A stretch of 64,000 nt of DNA from Lactobacillales bacterium (GTDB lineage: Bacteria; Bacillota; Bacilli; Lactobacillales; Streptococcaceae), in NCBI GenBank assembly GCA_031261175.1, contig JAISJW010000028.1, forward strand, positions 1 through 64,000, read 5' to 3'. Under the pieces are notes generated by a model. It saw nothing but the letters and a program-made list of their open reading frames with translations, searched no databases and was not told where the DNA came from. A program made the translations under genes and the position numbers. Shown here piece by piece: positions 1 to 9,010 of this stretch (position 1 is its first letter; each line of letters begins with the position of its first letter).

Positions 1-1
1 T

Positions 2-69
2 CTGCGGACTTTTCGCGTTTTGTGGTCATTTTTCGCCAAAAATGACCACAAAACGCGAAAAGTCCGCAG
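2..69. repeat. Perfect 32-bp inverted repeat (long hairpin)
   Basis: Two arms of 32 bases (2-33 and 38-69) are exact reverse complements around the 4-base loop CGCC. The stem is much longer than an intrinsic terminator needs, and there is no clear T-run after it. It resembles the other long intergenic hairpins in this window in size, AT/GC blocks and intergenic position. Its function is unknown; it may end the gene to the left or belong to a dispersed hairpin family. Confidence 0.85.
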
Positions 70-143
70 TTTTTAATTTACTTGCCCAACGCTTTAAAAA
101 TACTTAAGAAAAAAGTGGAATTTGGAAGCGAAAATCGCAAATA

Positions 144-1147
<1,004 letters not shown>

Positions 1148-1217
1148 GATATTTCCGCGGGCAATTGCGCTCCGCGTAATATATACTACTAATTATTCTA
1201 GGAGAATTATTTAAGTC

Positions 1218-3050
1218 ATGAAAAAAACTAAAATTGTATCAACATTAGGTCCCGCTGTAGAATTCCGTAACGGAAACACTCAATTCGATGACGCTTGGTC
1301 ATGGGGAGACGCTGTTGACGTTGAAGCTACTTCAGATAAAATCGCTGAATTAATCAAAGCTGGCGCTAACGTTTTCCGTTTCAACTTCTCACACGGTGAC
1401 CACGAAGAACAAAAAACTCGTATGGAGTTGGTTGACCTTGCTGAGAAAAAAGCAGGCATGATCGTTGGTAAATTATTAGATACTAAAGGTGCTGAAATCC
1501 GTACTACTTCTCAAGCAGATGGATATTCTGACCGTAAAGGTTACATCGATTTCGAAGTTGGCGACATCACTCGCGTTGTTGCTGATGCAGATCACGTTGG
1601 AACAAAAGAAAAAGTAGGCGTTACTTACGAAGGAATCTTCGACGACGTTCACGTTGGCGGACACATCCTATTCGATGATGGCCTAATCGACGGTTTAATC
1701 TTAGAAAAAGACGAAGCTACTCGCGAAATCGTTATCGAAATGCAAAACGCTGGTAAACTTGGTTCGAAAAAAGGTGTTAACGTTCCTGGCGTTTCATTGA
1801 GCCTTCCTGGGATCACTGAAAAAGACGAAGCTGACATCCGTTTCGGTCTTGAAATGGGCGTAAACTTCATCGCCGCTTCATTCGTCCGCAAAGCTCAAGA
1901 CGTTCTTGACATCCGCGCGATTCTTGAAGAAACTGGTAACACACACGTTCAAATCATCTCGAAAATCGAATCTCAAGAAGGTATCGACAATATCGAAGAA
2001 GTTGTTGCGGCAAGTGATGGCGTAATGGTTGCCCGTGGTGACATGGGTGTTGAAATCCCGGCTGAAGATGTACCACTAGTTCAAAAAGAAATCATCCGCC
2101 TTTGTAACCAAGCCGGCAAACCAGTCGTAACTGCGACCCAAATGCTTGAAACAATGCAATCTAACCCTCGTCCAACCCGCGCTGAGGCAAGTGACGTGGC
2201 CAATGCCGTATTTGATGGAACTGATGCTACAATGCTTTCAGGCGAATCAGCTAACGGTAAATACCCAGTTGAATCAGTAGCTACAATGGCTAAGATCGAC
2301 GAAAAAGCTGAAACTGAAATTCAAAAACTTGGTAAAACTAACGTTGATGAATTCGATAAAACTGACGTAACTGAAGCTATCGGCCGTGCCGTTGCGAAAG
2401 CTGCGATCAACCTAGGAATCAAAACAATCGTTGCCGTAACTGAATCTGGTTACACTGCACGTATGATCTCTAAATACCGTCCAACTGCTGATATCTTAGC
2501 TATCACTTTCGACGAAAAAGTTTCAAAAGGTCTTACAATCAACTGGGGCGTTCAACCAATCGTTGCTGAAAAAGTTTCTTCAACTGATGAATTGTTCGAA
2601 CTAGCTACTAAGAAAGCTGTTGAAGCTGGACTTGCCGAAGAAGGCGATTTGATCCTGATCACTGCTGGTGTCCCAGTTGGTGAACGTGGAACTACAAACA
2701 TCATGAAGATCCAACTTGTTGGTAAAAACCTAGTTAAAGGTGCTGGTATCGGCGAATACGCTCCGATCACTGCCCGTGTTCACGTTGCTAAGAGCCCAGA
2801 TGAAGCTGCTCGCATCGTTGAAGGCGACATCTTGGTTGTTCCAACTACTGATATCGACTACTTGCCAGCGATCAAAAAAGCTGCCGCTGTAATCGTTGAA
2901 ACTGGCGGACTTACTTCGCACGCTGCTGTTACAGGTATCGCGCTTAAGAAACCAGTTATCGTCGGCGCAACTGACGCAACTAGCGTTATCACTGACGGAA
3001 TGCTTATCACATTCGACTCTAAACAAGGTGTAGCTCACAAAGCTAACTAA
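1218..3050 (+). CDS. pyk: Pyruvate kinase, long form with C-terminal PEP-utiliser-type domain (copy 1)
   Basis: Makes pyruvate and ATP from phosphoenolpyruvate. The 610 residues contain the barrel motifs VARGDMGVEIP and ATQMLETM, and end in the extra swivelling domain with GGLTSHAAV. Two points are odd. The N-terminus (about residues 12-40) carries an insert of about 17 residues, VEFRNGN..WSWGD..DVEA, of the kind I recall in streptococcal and lactococcal enzymes and absent from copy 2. The motif read as DTKGPEIR in copy 2 is DTKGAEIR here (88-95). Codon use is strongly biased to T- and A-ending codons, as expected for high expression. AGGAG is 13 bases upstream of the ATG. A terminator follows. 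Confidence 0.95.
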   Translation: MKKTKIVSTLGPAVEFRNGNTQFDDAWSWGDAVDVEATSDKIAELIKAGANVFRFNFSHGDHEEQKTRMELVDLAEKKAGMIVGKLLDTKGAEIRTTSQADGYSDRKGYIDFEVGDITRVVADADHVGTKEKVGVTYEGIFDDVHVGGHILFDDGLIDGLILEKDEATREIVIEMQNAGKLGSKKGVNVPGVSLSLPGITEKDEADIRFGLEMGVNFIAASFVRKAQDVLDIRAILEETGNTHVQIISKIESQEGIDNIEEVVAASDGVMVARGDMGVEIPAEDVPLVQKEIIRLCNQAGKPVVTATQMLETMQSNPRPTRAEASDVANAVFDGTDATMLSGESANGKYPVESVATMAKIDEKAETEIQKLGKTNVDEFDKTDVTEAIGRAVAKAAINLGIKTIVAVTESGYTARMISKYRPTADILAITFDEKVSKGLTINWGVQPIVAEKVSSTDELFELATKKAVEAGLAEEGDLILITAGVPVGERGTTNIMKIQLVGKNLVKGAGIGEYAPITARVHVAKSPDEAARIVEGDILVVPTTDIDYLPAIKKAAAVIVETGGLTSHAAVTGIALKKPVIVGATDATSVITDGMLITFDSKQGVAHKAN

Positions 3051-3055
3051 TTACG

Positions 3056-3090
3056 GAAATCCGGCGTTTAAAAGCGTCGGATTTTTTAAT
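3056..3090 (+). terminator. Intrinsic terminator after pyk copy 1
   Basis: AAATCCGgcgtttaaaagcgtCGGATTTTTT forms a stem ending in a T-run just after the pyk stop codon. Confidence 0.8.
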
Positions 3091-3119
3091 TGCCGGCAAT
3101 TAAAAGCCCTTTAAAAACT

Positions 3120-3133
3120 AGAAAACGGTTTCA
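3120..3133 (+). promoter_or_regulatory. Candidate CcpA cre site at the pyk copy 2 promoter
   Basis: AGAAAACGGTTTCA matches the cre consensus TGWAANCGNTNWCA at 13 of 14 positions. It is 6 bases upstream of an extended -10, TGtTACAAT (3139-3147), so CcpA binding here would affect transcription of the second pyruvate kinase. The match to the consensus is direct; regulation is inferred. Confidence 0.5.
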
Positions 3134-3181
3134 AATAGTGTTACAATTAAAGAATACAAAAAACTAGAAGAGGTATGAATG

Positions 3182-4957
3182 ATGAAAAAAACTAAAATTG
3201 TCAGCACGTTAGGGCCTGCGGCGAACGACGTCGATACGATTGTCAAACTTATTGAGGCAGGGGCGAACGTTTTCCGTTTCAACTTCTCGCACGGCGAACA
3301 CGCTGACCAAGGTGCGCGCATGCAACAGGTTCGCGATGCCGAAAAAATCACGAATAAACGTGTAGGGCTTTTATTAGATACGAAGGGTCCAGAAATCAGA
3401 ACGACCGTTCAAGATACGACTGAAGAAGAATTCGGCCGCGCCGGCTACATCGAATTCAACAAAGGCGACATCACGCGCATCTCGATGGATTCTGAGCTCG
3501 AAGGAAAAAAAGACAAAATCGCCGTGACCTATCCGGGTCTCTACGACGATGTGCAAATCGGCGGGCATATCCTGTTCGATGACGGCTTGATCGATATGCA
3601 AATCATCGAAAAAGACGAAGCCAATCGCGAGCTAGTCGTCGAGGTCCAAAACAATGGAATGCTCGGCTCACGCAAAGGGGTCAACGCTCCCGGTGTCTCG
3701 ATTTCACTTCCGGGAATCACCGAAAAAGACGAGGCCGACATCCGCTTCGGCTTGACGCAAAACATCAACTACATCGCGGCTTCATTCGTCCGCAAAGCGC
3801 AAGACGTGCTCGACATCCGCGAAATCCTCGAAGAGGAAGGTCAAACCGGCGTCCAAATCATCTCGAAAATCGAGTCCGAAGAAGGAATCGACAACATCGA
3901 CGAAATCATCGCGGCAAGTGACGGCATCATGGTAGCCCGCGGCGACATGGGTGTCGAAATCCCGCCACAAAAAGTGCCACTAGTCCAAAAAGACATCATC
4001 CACCGCTGCAACCAAGTCGGAAAACCAGTCATCACCGCAACTCAAATGCTCGAAACGATGCAGGTCAACCCTCGCCCAACCCGCGCGGAGGCAAGTGACG
4101 TCGCTAACGCGGTCTTTGACGGAAGTGACGCGACAATGCTTTCGGGCGAAACAGCGAACGGTAAATATCCGGTTGAGTCGCTAGCCATGATGGCAAGTAT
4201 CGACGTCGATGCGGAAAATCAACTGCAAGAACTAGGAACGAACCACATCCACGAATTCGACAAAACGGACGTAACTGAAGCGATTGGCCGTGCCGTTGCG
4301 AAAGCTGCGATTAACCTAGGAATCAAAACAATCGTTGCGGTAACTGAATCGGGTTACACGGCGAAAATGATTTCGAAATATCGTCCAACCGCTGATATTC
4401 TAGCGATTACGTTCGACGAATTCACGTGTCGCAGTTTGACTATCAACTGGGGCGTTCACCCAATCGTATCGGAAAAAGTAACGACAACCGATGAAATGTT
4501 TGAGCTTGCGACACAAAAAGCGGTCGAAACTGGACTTGCCGAAGAAGGTGATTTGATCCTGATTACAGCCGGTGTACCGGTCGGCGAGCGTGGAACAACG
4601 AACATCATGAAGATTCAACTTGTCGGAAACAATATCGTGAAAGGTTTCGGAATCGGCGATTACGCACCGATTACAGCTCGCGCGCAAGTCGCTCACTCAG
4701 CTGACGAAGCCAGCTCAATCATCGAAGGCGAAATTCTCGTTGTGCCAACGACGGACATCGATTACTTGCCCGCAATTAAGAAGGCAAGCGCCATCATCGT
4801 CGAAGCAGGCGGCTTGACGTCGCACGCGGCCGTAACCGGCATCGCGTTGCGCAAACCAGTCATCGTCGGCGCAGAAAATGCAACGCATTTAATCACGGAC
4901 GGAACGATCATCACTATCGACTCGAAACAAGGGGTCGTCCACAAATCAAACCAATAA
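3182..4957 (+). CDS. pyk: Pyruvate kinase, long form with C-terminal PEP-utiliser-type domain (copy 2)
   Basis: A second full-length pyruvate kinase directly downstream of the first. It is 591 residues from the second of two close ATGs (3179 and 3182); the second matches the MKKTKIVSTL start of copy 1 and is better spaced from AGAAGAGG. It has the normal DTKGPEIRT motif, VARGDMGVEIP, ATQMLETM and the C-terminal GGLTSHAAV domain. It lacks the N-terminal insert of copy 1. Codon use is richer in G/C-ending codons (gcg, tcg, gtc), suggesting lower expression. Near-identical DNA stretches in the two copies (around 2370-2440 and 4260-4330) suggest duplication or gene conversion. Confidence 0.95.
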   Translation: MKKTKIVSTLGPAANDVDTIVKLIEAGANVFRFNFSHGEHADQGARMQQVRDAEKITNKRVGLLLDTKGPEIRTTVQDTTEEEFGRAGYIEFNKGDITRISMDSELEGKKDKIAVTYPGLYDDVQIGGHILFDDGLIDMQIIEKDEANRELVVEVQNNGMLGSRKGVNAPGVSISLPGITEKDEADIRFGLTQNINYIAASFVRKAQDVLDIREILEEEGQTGVQIISKIESEEGIDNIDEIIAASDGIMVARGDMGVEIPPQKVPLVQKDIIHRCNQVGKPVITATQMLETMQVNPRPTRAEASDVANAVFDGSDATMLSGETANGKYPVESLAMMASIDVDAENQLQELGTNHIHEFDKTDVTEAIGRAVAKAAINLGIKTIVAVTESGYTAKMISKYRPTADILAITFDEFTCRSLTINWGVHPIVSEKVTTTDEMFELATQKAVETGLAEEGDLILITAGVPVGERGTTNIMKIQLVGNNIVKGFGIGDYAPITARAQVAHSADEASSIIEGEILVVPTTDIDYLPAIKKASAIIVEAGGLTSHAAVTGIALRKPVIVGAENATHLITDGTIITIDSKQGVVHKSNQ

Positions 4958-4993
4958 ACGCATCACAGATAGATAAGGTTAAATATATAAAAA

Positions 4994-5030
4994 GATCCCG
5001 CGAATTAGGAATAATTCGTGGGATTTATAG
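4994..5030. terminator. Bidirectional terminator between pyk copy 2 and the micro-ORF
   Basis: ATCCCgCGAATTA-ggaa-TAATTCGtGGGAT gives a 13-bp stem with AT-rich flanks. Read on the - strand it is followed by ATCTTTTTATAT. It can end pyk on + and the short peptide transcript on -. Confidence 0.7.
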
Positions 5031-5050
5031 AAAAAAGTTGCTAATAGAAA

Positions 5051-5089
5051 TTAAATTCTATGTATAGGTTCTTCCCATATATCAAACAT
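5051..5089 (-). CDS. 12-codon leaderless peptide ORF, candidate Rgg signal peptide
   Basis: On the - strand an ATG follows an almost ideal ribosome binding site, AAGGAGGTGAT, with normal spacing. It encodes MFDIWEEPIHRI and a TAA stop. A terminator hairpin (4994-5030) follows on the same strand, so the transcription unit seems to make only this peptide. It is divergent from the Rgg-type gene at 5169, the place where Rgg signal peptides are commonly encoded. It has no secretion signal. The closest precedent I know is the 8-residue leaderless SIP (MWLLLLFL) encoded next to RopB in Streptococcus pyogenes. That it is translated is supported by sequence; that it is a signal is inference. Confidence 0.55.
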   Translation of the reverse strand: MFDIWEEPIHRI

Positions 5090-5141
5090 ATTATCACCTC
5101 CTTAGAGATGAATAATATATCTAAATGAAAATAATTAAAAA

Positions 5142-5157
5142 AATGTATAGGATGTTG
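5142..5157 (-). promoter_or_regulatory. Candidate Rgg operator, copy 1 (peptide/rgg side)
   Basis: On the - strand this reads CAACATCCTATACATT. The same 16-mer with one change is at 5982-5997, upstream of the bacteriocin gene. Here it lies 52 bases before the micro-ORF start and 11 bases before the rgg start on the other strand, so it could serve both. It was found only at these two places in the window. Confidence 0.55.
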
Positions 5158-5168
5158 GCGAGGTAAAT

Positions 5169-5981
5169 ATGAAACATTCAGAATTAATACGCAAATTAAG
5201 AAAAGAAAGAGGATTGACTCAATCTCAACTAGCGGAAGGGATATGTTCGCGAGGAACTATTTCAGGGCTAGAAAAAGGAATTTCGCAACCATCCTTTGAA
5301 ATAATAACTCAGCTGATAGATCGATTAAATTTATCGTTGTCCGAATATGATTTCATTTTGCGTGAAAAACAGTTTACGAAAAAACAAAAAGATTTAATCT
5401 ACATAGTAAACAATCCGGAAGAAATAGATTCACTATTGACTAGATATAAGGAGACAAATGATTTTTATTATTACTGGATATATATTCAAAGAATGCTAGT
5501 TTTAGAAAAGAAAAGAGGGAAAACGAGTTTCAATGAATACTATAAAGAAAGGGAAAATATAGAGAAGCGACTAAACCAAATTGAAGAGTGGACAAGCTTT
5601 GAATGCGCACTTTTCATTAACAGTTTATTTTTATTTGATGATGATTTCATTTTCAGAAAATACGATTTAAATATGAAGGAAATGTTAGACCAACAGTATG
5701 TTTCTCAATATGCTGATATTTATTCGGCATTTTTACTTAATGCTGTTACCTTGTTTTTCGAACGAGATAATGCGATGCTTAGAGATTATTTTTTGAGAGA
5801 ACTTAACCAAAAAAGCATGAGACCTCAAGAAATTTATTATAAAATGCATGTTACCTTTTTTGACGCCCTGATTTCGAAGCAATATATTGCTGCCGAAAAA
5901 ATAATTTTATGGTTTAACATTATGAAATATGAGAATAAAGGGGACGAACTGAAAAGATTTCTAGAAAAACATAAAAAATGA
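5169..5981 (+). CDS. Rgg/MutR-family transcriptional regulator
   Basis: A cytoplasmic DNA-binding regulator of 270 residues. Residues 5-60 form a XRE-type helix-turn-helix (LIRKLRKERGLTQSQLAEGI...SGLEKG), and the rest is helical and rich in Tyr, Phe and Lys, as in the repeat domain that binds peptides in Rgg proteins. Family members are typically 270-300 residues and respond to short peptides encoded nearby. A GGCGAGG ribosome binding site precedes the ATG. Low GC compared with the flanking glycolytic genes suggests acquisition with the bacteriocin genes that follow. A candidate operator overlaps its own promoter region, which would allow autoregulation. Related but distinct regulators lie at 11179 and 12441. 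Confidence 0.8.
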   Translation: MKHSELIRKLRKERGLTQSQLAEGICSRGTISGLEKGISQPSFEIITQLIDRLNLSLSEYDFILREKQFTKKQKDLIYIVNNPEEIDSLLTRYKETNDFYYYWIYIQRMLVLEKKRGKTSFNEYYKERENIEKRLNQIEEWTSFECALFINSLFLFDDDFIFRKYDLNMKEMLDQQYVSQYADIYSAFLLNAVTLFFERDNAMLRDYFLRELNQKSMRPQEIYYKMHVTFFDALISKQYIAAEKIILWFNIMKYENKGDELKRFLEKHKK

Positions 5982-5997
5982 CAACATCCTATGCATT
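5982..5997 (+). promoter_or_regulatory. Candidate Rgg operator, copy 2 (bacteriocin side)
   Basis: CAACATCCTATGCATT begins one base after the rgg stop and matches the site at 5142-5157 at 15 of 16 bases, in the same orientation relative to the gene it precedes. A plausible promoter follows (TTACTG at 6016, TACAAT at 6040), placing the site about 18 bases upstream of the -35, a position suited to an activator. Confidence 0.55.
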
Positions 5998-6072
5998 CGC
6001 TCTTTTGTTTAAAAGTTACTGTTATCATTTCCATGTAATTACAATAATAATAAAAAGAAACGGAGAAAAGAA

Positions 6073-6423
6073 ATGAAAAAGAACAAATTAATCGCAGTAA
6101 CAATGCTAATTGGACTGGGGTTGAGTTTTAGCGCAATCCCTCAGGCGTCAGCAGGAACTTTATCTGAAGCTAGCTATAACGGAAGTTTTACTAGCGAGTG
6201 GCACAAGAGCGCAGGGACTCACGCAAAAGGAGTAGATTATGGATTTAACACGTTTTTGATTAATGAAGATTTGGCCTATGCTTATTATGATGGAGGCGAT
6301 CATCACGCAGTCATAATTAATGGCGGTGGGACTCATAACGGTCCGACAGTAGCTAAAGGAAAAGTATCGAATTACGAAATTCAGCATCAGGGATCAAGTG
6401 TAATTTATCGTAGCGCAAATTAA
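6073..6423 (+). CDS. Lactococcin 972-like secreted bacteriocin precursor
   Basis: A 116-residue exported protein. A Lys-rich start and hydrophobic stretch (1-22) end in an AxA-type cleavage site (QASA-GT, after residue 27), leaving a mature part of about 89 residues. That part has no Cys and is rich in Gly, His and Tyr, for example AYAYYDGGDHHAVIINGGG. Lactococcin 972 proteins are secreted this way and block septum formation at lipid II. The family call rests partly on its neighbours: the next two genes look like the 7-TM protein and ABC ATPase that accompany lactococcin 972. GGAGAAAAG precedes the ATG. The gene is probably controlled by the upstream Rgg. Confidence 0.7.
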   Translation: MKKNKLIAVTMLIGLGLSFSAIPQASAGTLSEASYNGSFTSEWHKSAGTHAKGVDYGFNTFLINEDLAYAYYDGGDHHAVIINGGGTHNGPTVAKGKVSNYEIQHQGSSVIYRSAN

Positions 6424-6430
6424 GCGTAAG

Positions 6431-6460
6431 GCCGGTGCTAGAAATAGCATCGGCTTTTTA
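6431..6460 (+). terminator. Terminator between bacteriocin and immunity genes
   Basis: GCCGGTGCTagaaatAGCATCGGC followed by TTTTT. It lies between the bacteriocin and the 7-TM gene, so it probably lets only part of the transcription reach the immunity genes, as is common in bacteriocin operons. Confidence 0.75.
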
Positions 6461-6470
6461 GGAGATATTG

Positions 6471-8408
6471 ATGTTAGCAATCAAGAGAGTTATAACAGCG
6501 ATTTTAATTTTCATTGGAATTGTCTTTGCTACAGAACTGTATGTTTTTCACTTGGATTCGTTTAAAGATGCGGCTTGCTCGGCTGGGTTTATATTCGATA
6601 AAGCAGCTAGAACTAATACGAACCAAGAAATGGTTGATGATTTCATAGCGGCAAGCGAAAAAACTGGCGCTAAAATTTATTACATAGCTGAAAAATATCC
6701 AGCGGATAATTTGAAAGGGATTGACATCTATGGCACTGGGGCTGCATTAAAAGATTTGAAACAAAGTTTCATTTTGCCAGGGGAATATAATAGTTACATA
6801 GTAGGCAATGTAAAAGTTGAATTTAAGAAATTTTCTGAAATTCCGGATATAAAAAAACTTGAAACGCTGTATTTTACCAATTATAGAAACGATAAGGTGA
6901 TTAGCCAGTGTTGCGAGGAATTGAGCGATAAATACTTGTCCGGAATCCCTAGAATACGAGGTTTTGATAACTACAATAAGTATTTAATATTTACTACAGT
7001 CATTATTTTACTACTCGTTTTCTTCTTAAATATCTACGAACTGATTTTCAGAATGAAAGAAGTAACGGTTCTAAGTATATTAGGGGTCAGCTATAACGCA
7101 ACAAGGTTTAAAAATTTATTTATCGATTCCTTGTTAATGATTTTTGAATACATCATCTTCAAAAAAGTCATTGATAGTAACCAGCAATCAATTATTCCAC
7201 TTTCTGGATTTGTTATTTTCCTAGTGATGATGATTTTAATCTATACCCTGATAGGAAAAATGAACATTAGGAAAAATCTTTCGAGAGCGATGGATTTTAG
7301 CAGATTCATAAATATGAATTATATTTGCAAAACAGTTGTATCCATACTTGCCTTATTATTGCTATCAACTAATATTATCTTAATAAAACAGGCAATTGAC
7401 TACGGAGCGCAGAAATCGTATTTTGATACGCATAAAAATTATTCTTATGCGAGAATTGATGATGTAGAAAATGCGCTTGACGTGCAAGAAATTTATCAAA
7501 TCGATTTTTTGAAAGCTAATAATTCAAAAACGCTTAGAAGATTTCATTTAGTTGGCTATGATTTCAAAACTCCAGTAGTTGAAGTGAACCAAAACGGTTG
7601 GAAAGATATATTAAAAACGAATCCAAAATTTAAAGCTTTTTCCGAAGAAGTTAACACTGAAAAAGTGGTGGTGATAAAGCCCGATAATATATCTGCTCGA
7701 CAGGATAGCGAATCGGAAGCAATAGGGGGATCCTATTACGGAAACGAATACAAGGATAAAAAGACTTTAACATATAAATTTCCTAACAGGTTAATTGCCA
7801 TAGATGGTTATGAGCACGCGAAGCTGAAAAGTGTATGGTTGAAGAATCCAGTTATAATTATAGATAATAATGATAGTAGATTAGATTTCGAGAAAAATTC
7901 TTCGGTCGGCTTCGGTGTGTATGACGTTATGATTGACATGGCACAAAAAGATTTTGGCAAGTATATAAAAGAAAATAAACAAGGCGACTTGCTTCACCAA
8001 TTGACTTCAATCCAAGACATATATTTAACAAATTTAAAGGCGCTAAATCGGGGATTTAAATTTTTGTCGGTAATAACTGTTTTGATTTTCACGATGTTTA
8101 TGATGCTGATAATATTTACGGTAAAAATGAATTATTCAGTTAATGCAATTGAAATAATGACGAAAAAAATTCTCGGGGTAGGCCTTATAAAAAGAAACTC
8201 AATGATATTCGTCACAACAGCTATAAGTGCCGTGGTTTCGATGTTATCTTTAGTGGCGGTTTTAATATTAGGAAATTTTGATTTCGTACCACTGGGAATA
8301 GTAGTGGGACTTGTATTTATCTTGATCGAAATCGGAATTGTTTTTGCGTCAATAATAAAAGTTGAAAATCAATCAATAATTAAAATTTTGAAAGGTGGCA
8401 GGGTATGA
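6471..8408 (+). CDS. Bacteriocin-associated 7-TM integral membrane protein (ABC permease/immunity)
   Basis: A 645-residue membrane protein with seven predicted membrane spans: one at residues 5-25, three between about 165 and 305, and three in the last 110 residues. Two large soluble segments separate them. Size and layout match the integral membrane protein that accompanies lactococcin 972-type bacteriocins and that pairs with an ABC ATPase for immunity or export. ATG 6471 was chosen because AGGAGATATTG spaces it correctly; a TTG lies one codon earlier. It overlaps the ATPase gene by 4 bases, so the two are translationally coupled. Confidence 0.75.
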   Translation: MLAIKRVITAILIFIGIVFATELYVFHLDSFKDAACSAGFIFDKAARTNTNQEMVDDFIAASEKTGAKIYYIAEKYPADNLKGIDIYGTGAALKDLKQSFILPGEYNSYIVGNVKVEFKKFSEIPDIKKLETLYFTNYRNDKVISQCCEELSDKYLSGIPRIRGFDNYNKYLIFTTVIILLLVFFLNIYELIFRMKEVTVLSILGVSYNATRFKNLFIDSLLMIFEYIIFKKVIDSNQQSIIPLSGFVIFLVMMILIYTLIGKMNIRKNLSRAMDFSRFINMNYICKTVVSILALLLLSTNIILIKQAIDYGAQKSYFDTHKNYSYARIDDVENALDVQEIYQIDFLKANNSKTLRRFHLVGYDFKTPVVEVNQNGWKDILKTNPKFKAFSEEVNTEKVVVIKPDNISARQDSESEAIGGSYYGNEYKDKKTLTYKFPNRLIAIDGYEHAKLKSVWLKNPVIIIDNNDSRLDFEKNSSVGFGVYDVMIDMAQKDFGKYIKENKQGDLLHQLTSIQDIYLTNLKALNRGFKFLSVITVLIFTMFMMLIIFTVKMNYSVNAIEIMTKKILGVGLIKRNSMIFVTTAISAVVSMLSLVAVLILGNFDFVPLGIVVGLVFILIEIGIVFASIIKVENQSIIKILKGGRV

Positions 8409-9010
8409 TCAAGGTTACAAATTTAAGCAAAAGTTTCGGAGAACATATCCTGTTCGAACGCTTCAATTTGGAAATTGAGGAGGGAGACTTTATTTGTATC
8501 TCGGGAAAAAGCGGAAGCGGAAAAACTACTTTATTGAATATGTTAGGAATGTTAGAGAATTGTGAAGATGGTGAAATGTTTTACAAAAACAAAAACTTCA
8601 AAGATATTAACAAGCTGAAATTTTACCGCGATGAAGCTGGGTTTGTTTTTCAAAATTTCGCATTAGTCGAAAACAAATCGGTTAAACAAAATTTAATGAT
8701 GGTGCCCAAGAAATCTCGCACTGACTTGCCGGTTGAAAAAGCCCTTGAACTTGTGGGGCTTGAAGATAAAGAAGATGAGAAAATCTATTCACTATCGGGC
8801 GGGGAGCAACAACGAATAGCGCTAGCGAGGTTGTTTTATAAAAAATGCGATGTTATTTTTTGTGACGAGCCGACCGGTTCGTTAGACAGAGAAAACGCGG
8901 ATAAAATAATGCAAATTTTACAAAAGCTCAATGATAGTGGAAAGACGATAATAATTGTGACTCACGATGAGTTAATTAAGTCACAAATAAAAAAAGTGGT
9001 GGAATTATGA
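8405..9010 (+). CDS. ABC transporter ATP-binding protein, bacteriocin immunity/export
   Basis: A 201-residue ATPase with all motifs: Walker A GKSGSGKTT (35-43), Q-loop FVFQNF, signature LSGGEQQR, Walker B VIFCDEPTGSLD and the H-loop IVTHDE. Short ATPases of this type pair with FtsX-like or 7-TM permeases. Its 4-base overlaps with the permease before and the anchored protein after place it in one operon with the bacteriocin. The likely role is self-protection from, or handling of, the bacteriocin. Confidence 0.85.
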   Translation: MIKVTNLSKSFGEHILFERFNLEIEEGDFICISGKSGSGKTTLLNMLGMLENCEDGEMFYKNKNFKDINKLKFYRDEAGFVFQNFALVENKSVKQNLMMVPKKSRTDLPVEKALELVGLEDKEDEKIYSLSGGEQQRIALARLFYKKCDVIFCDEPTGSLDRENADKIMQILQKLNDSGKTIIIVTHDELIKSQIKKVVEL

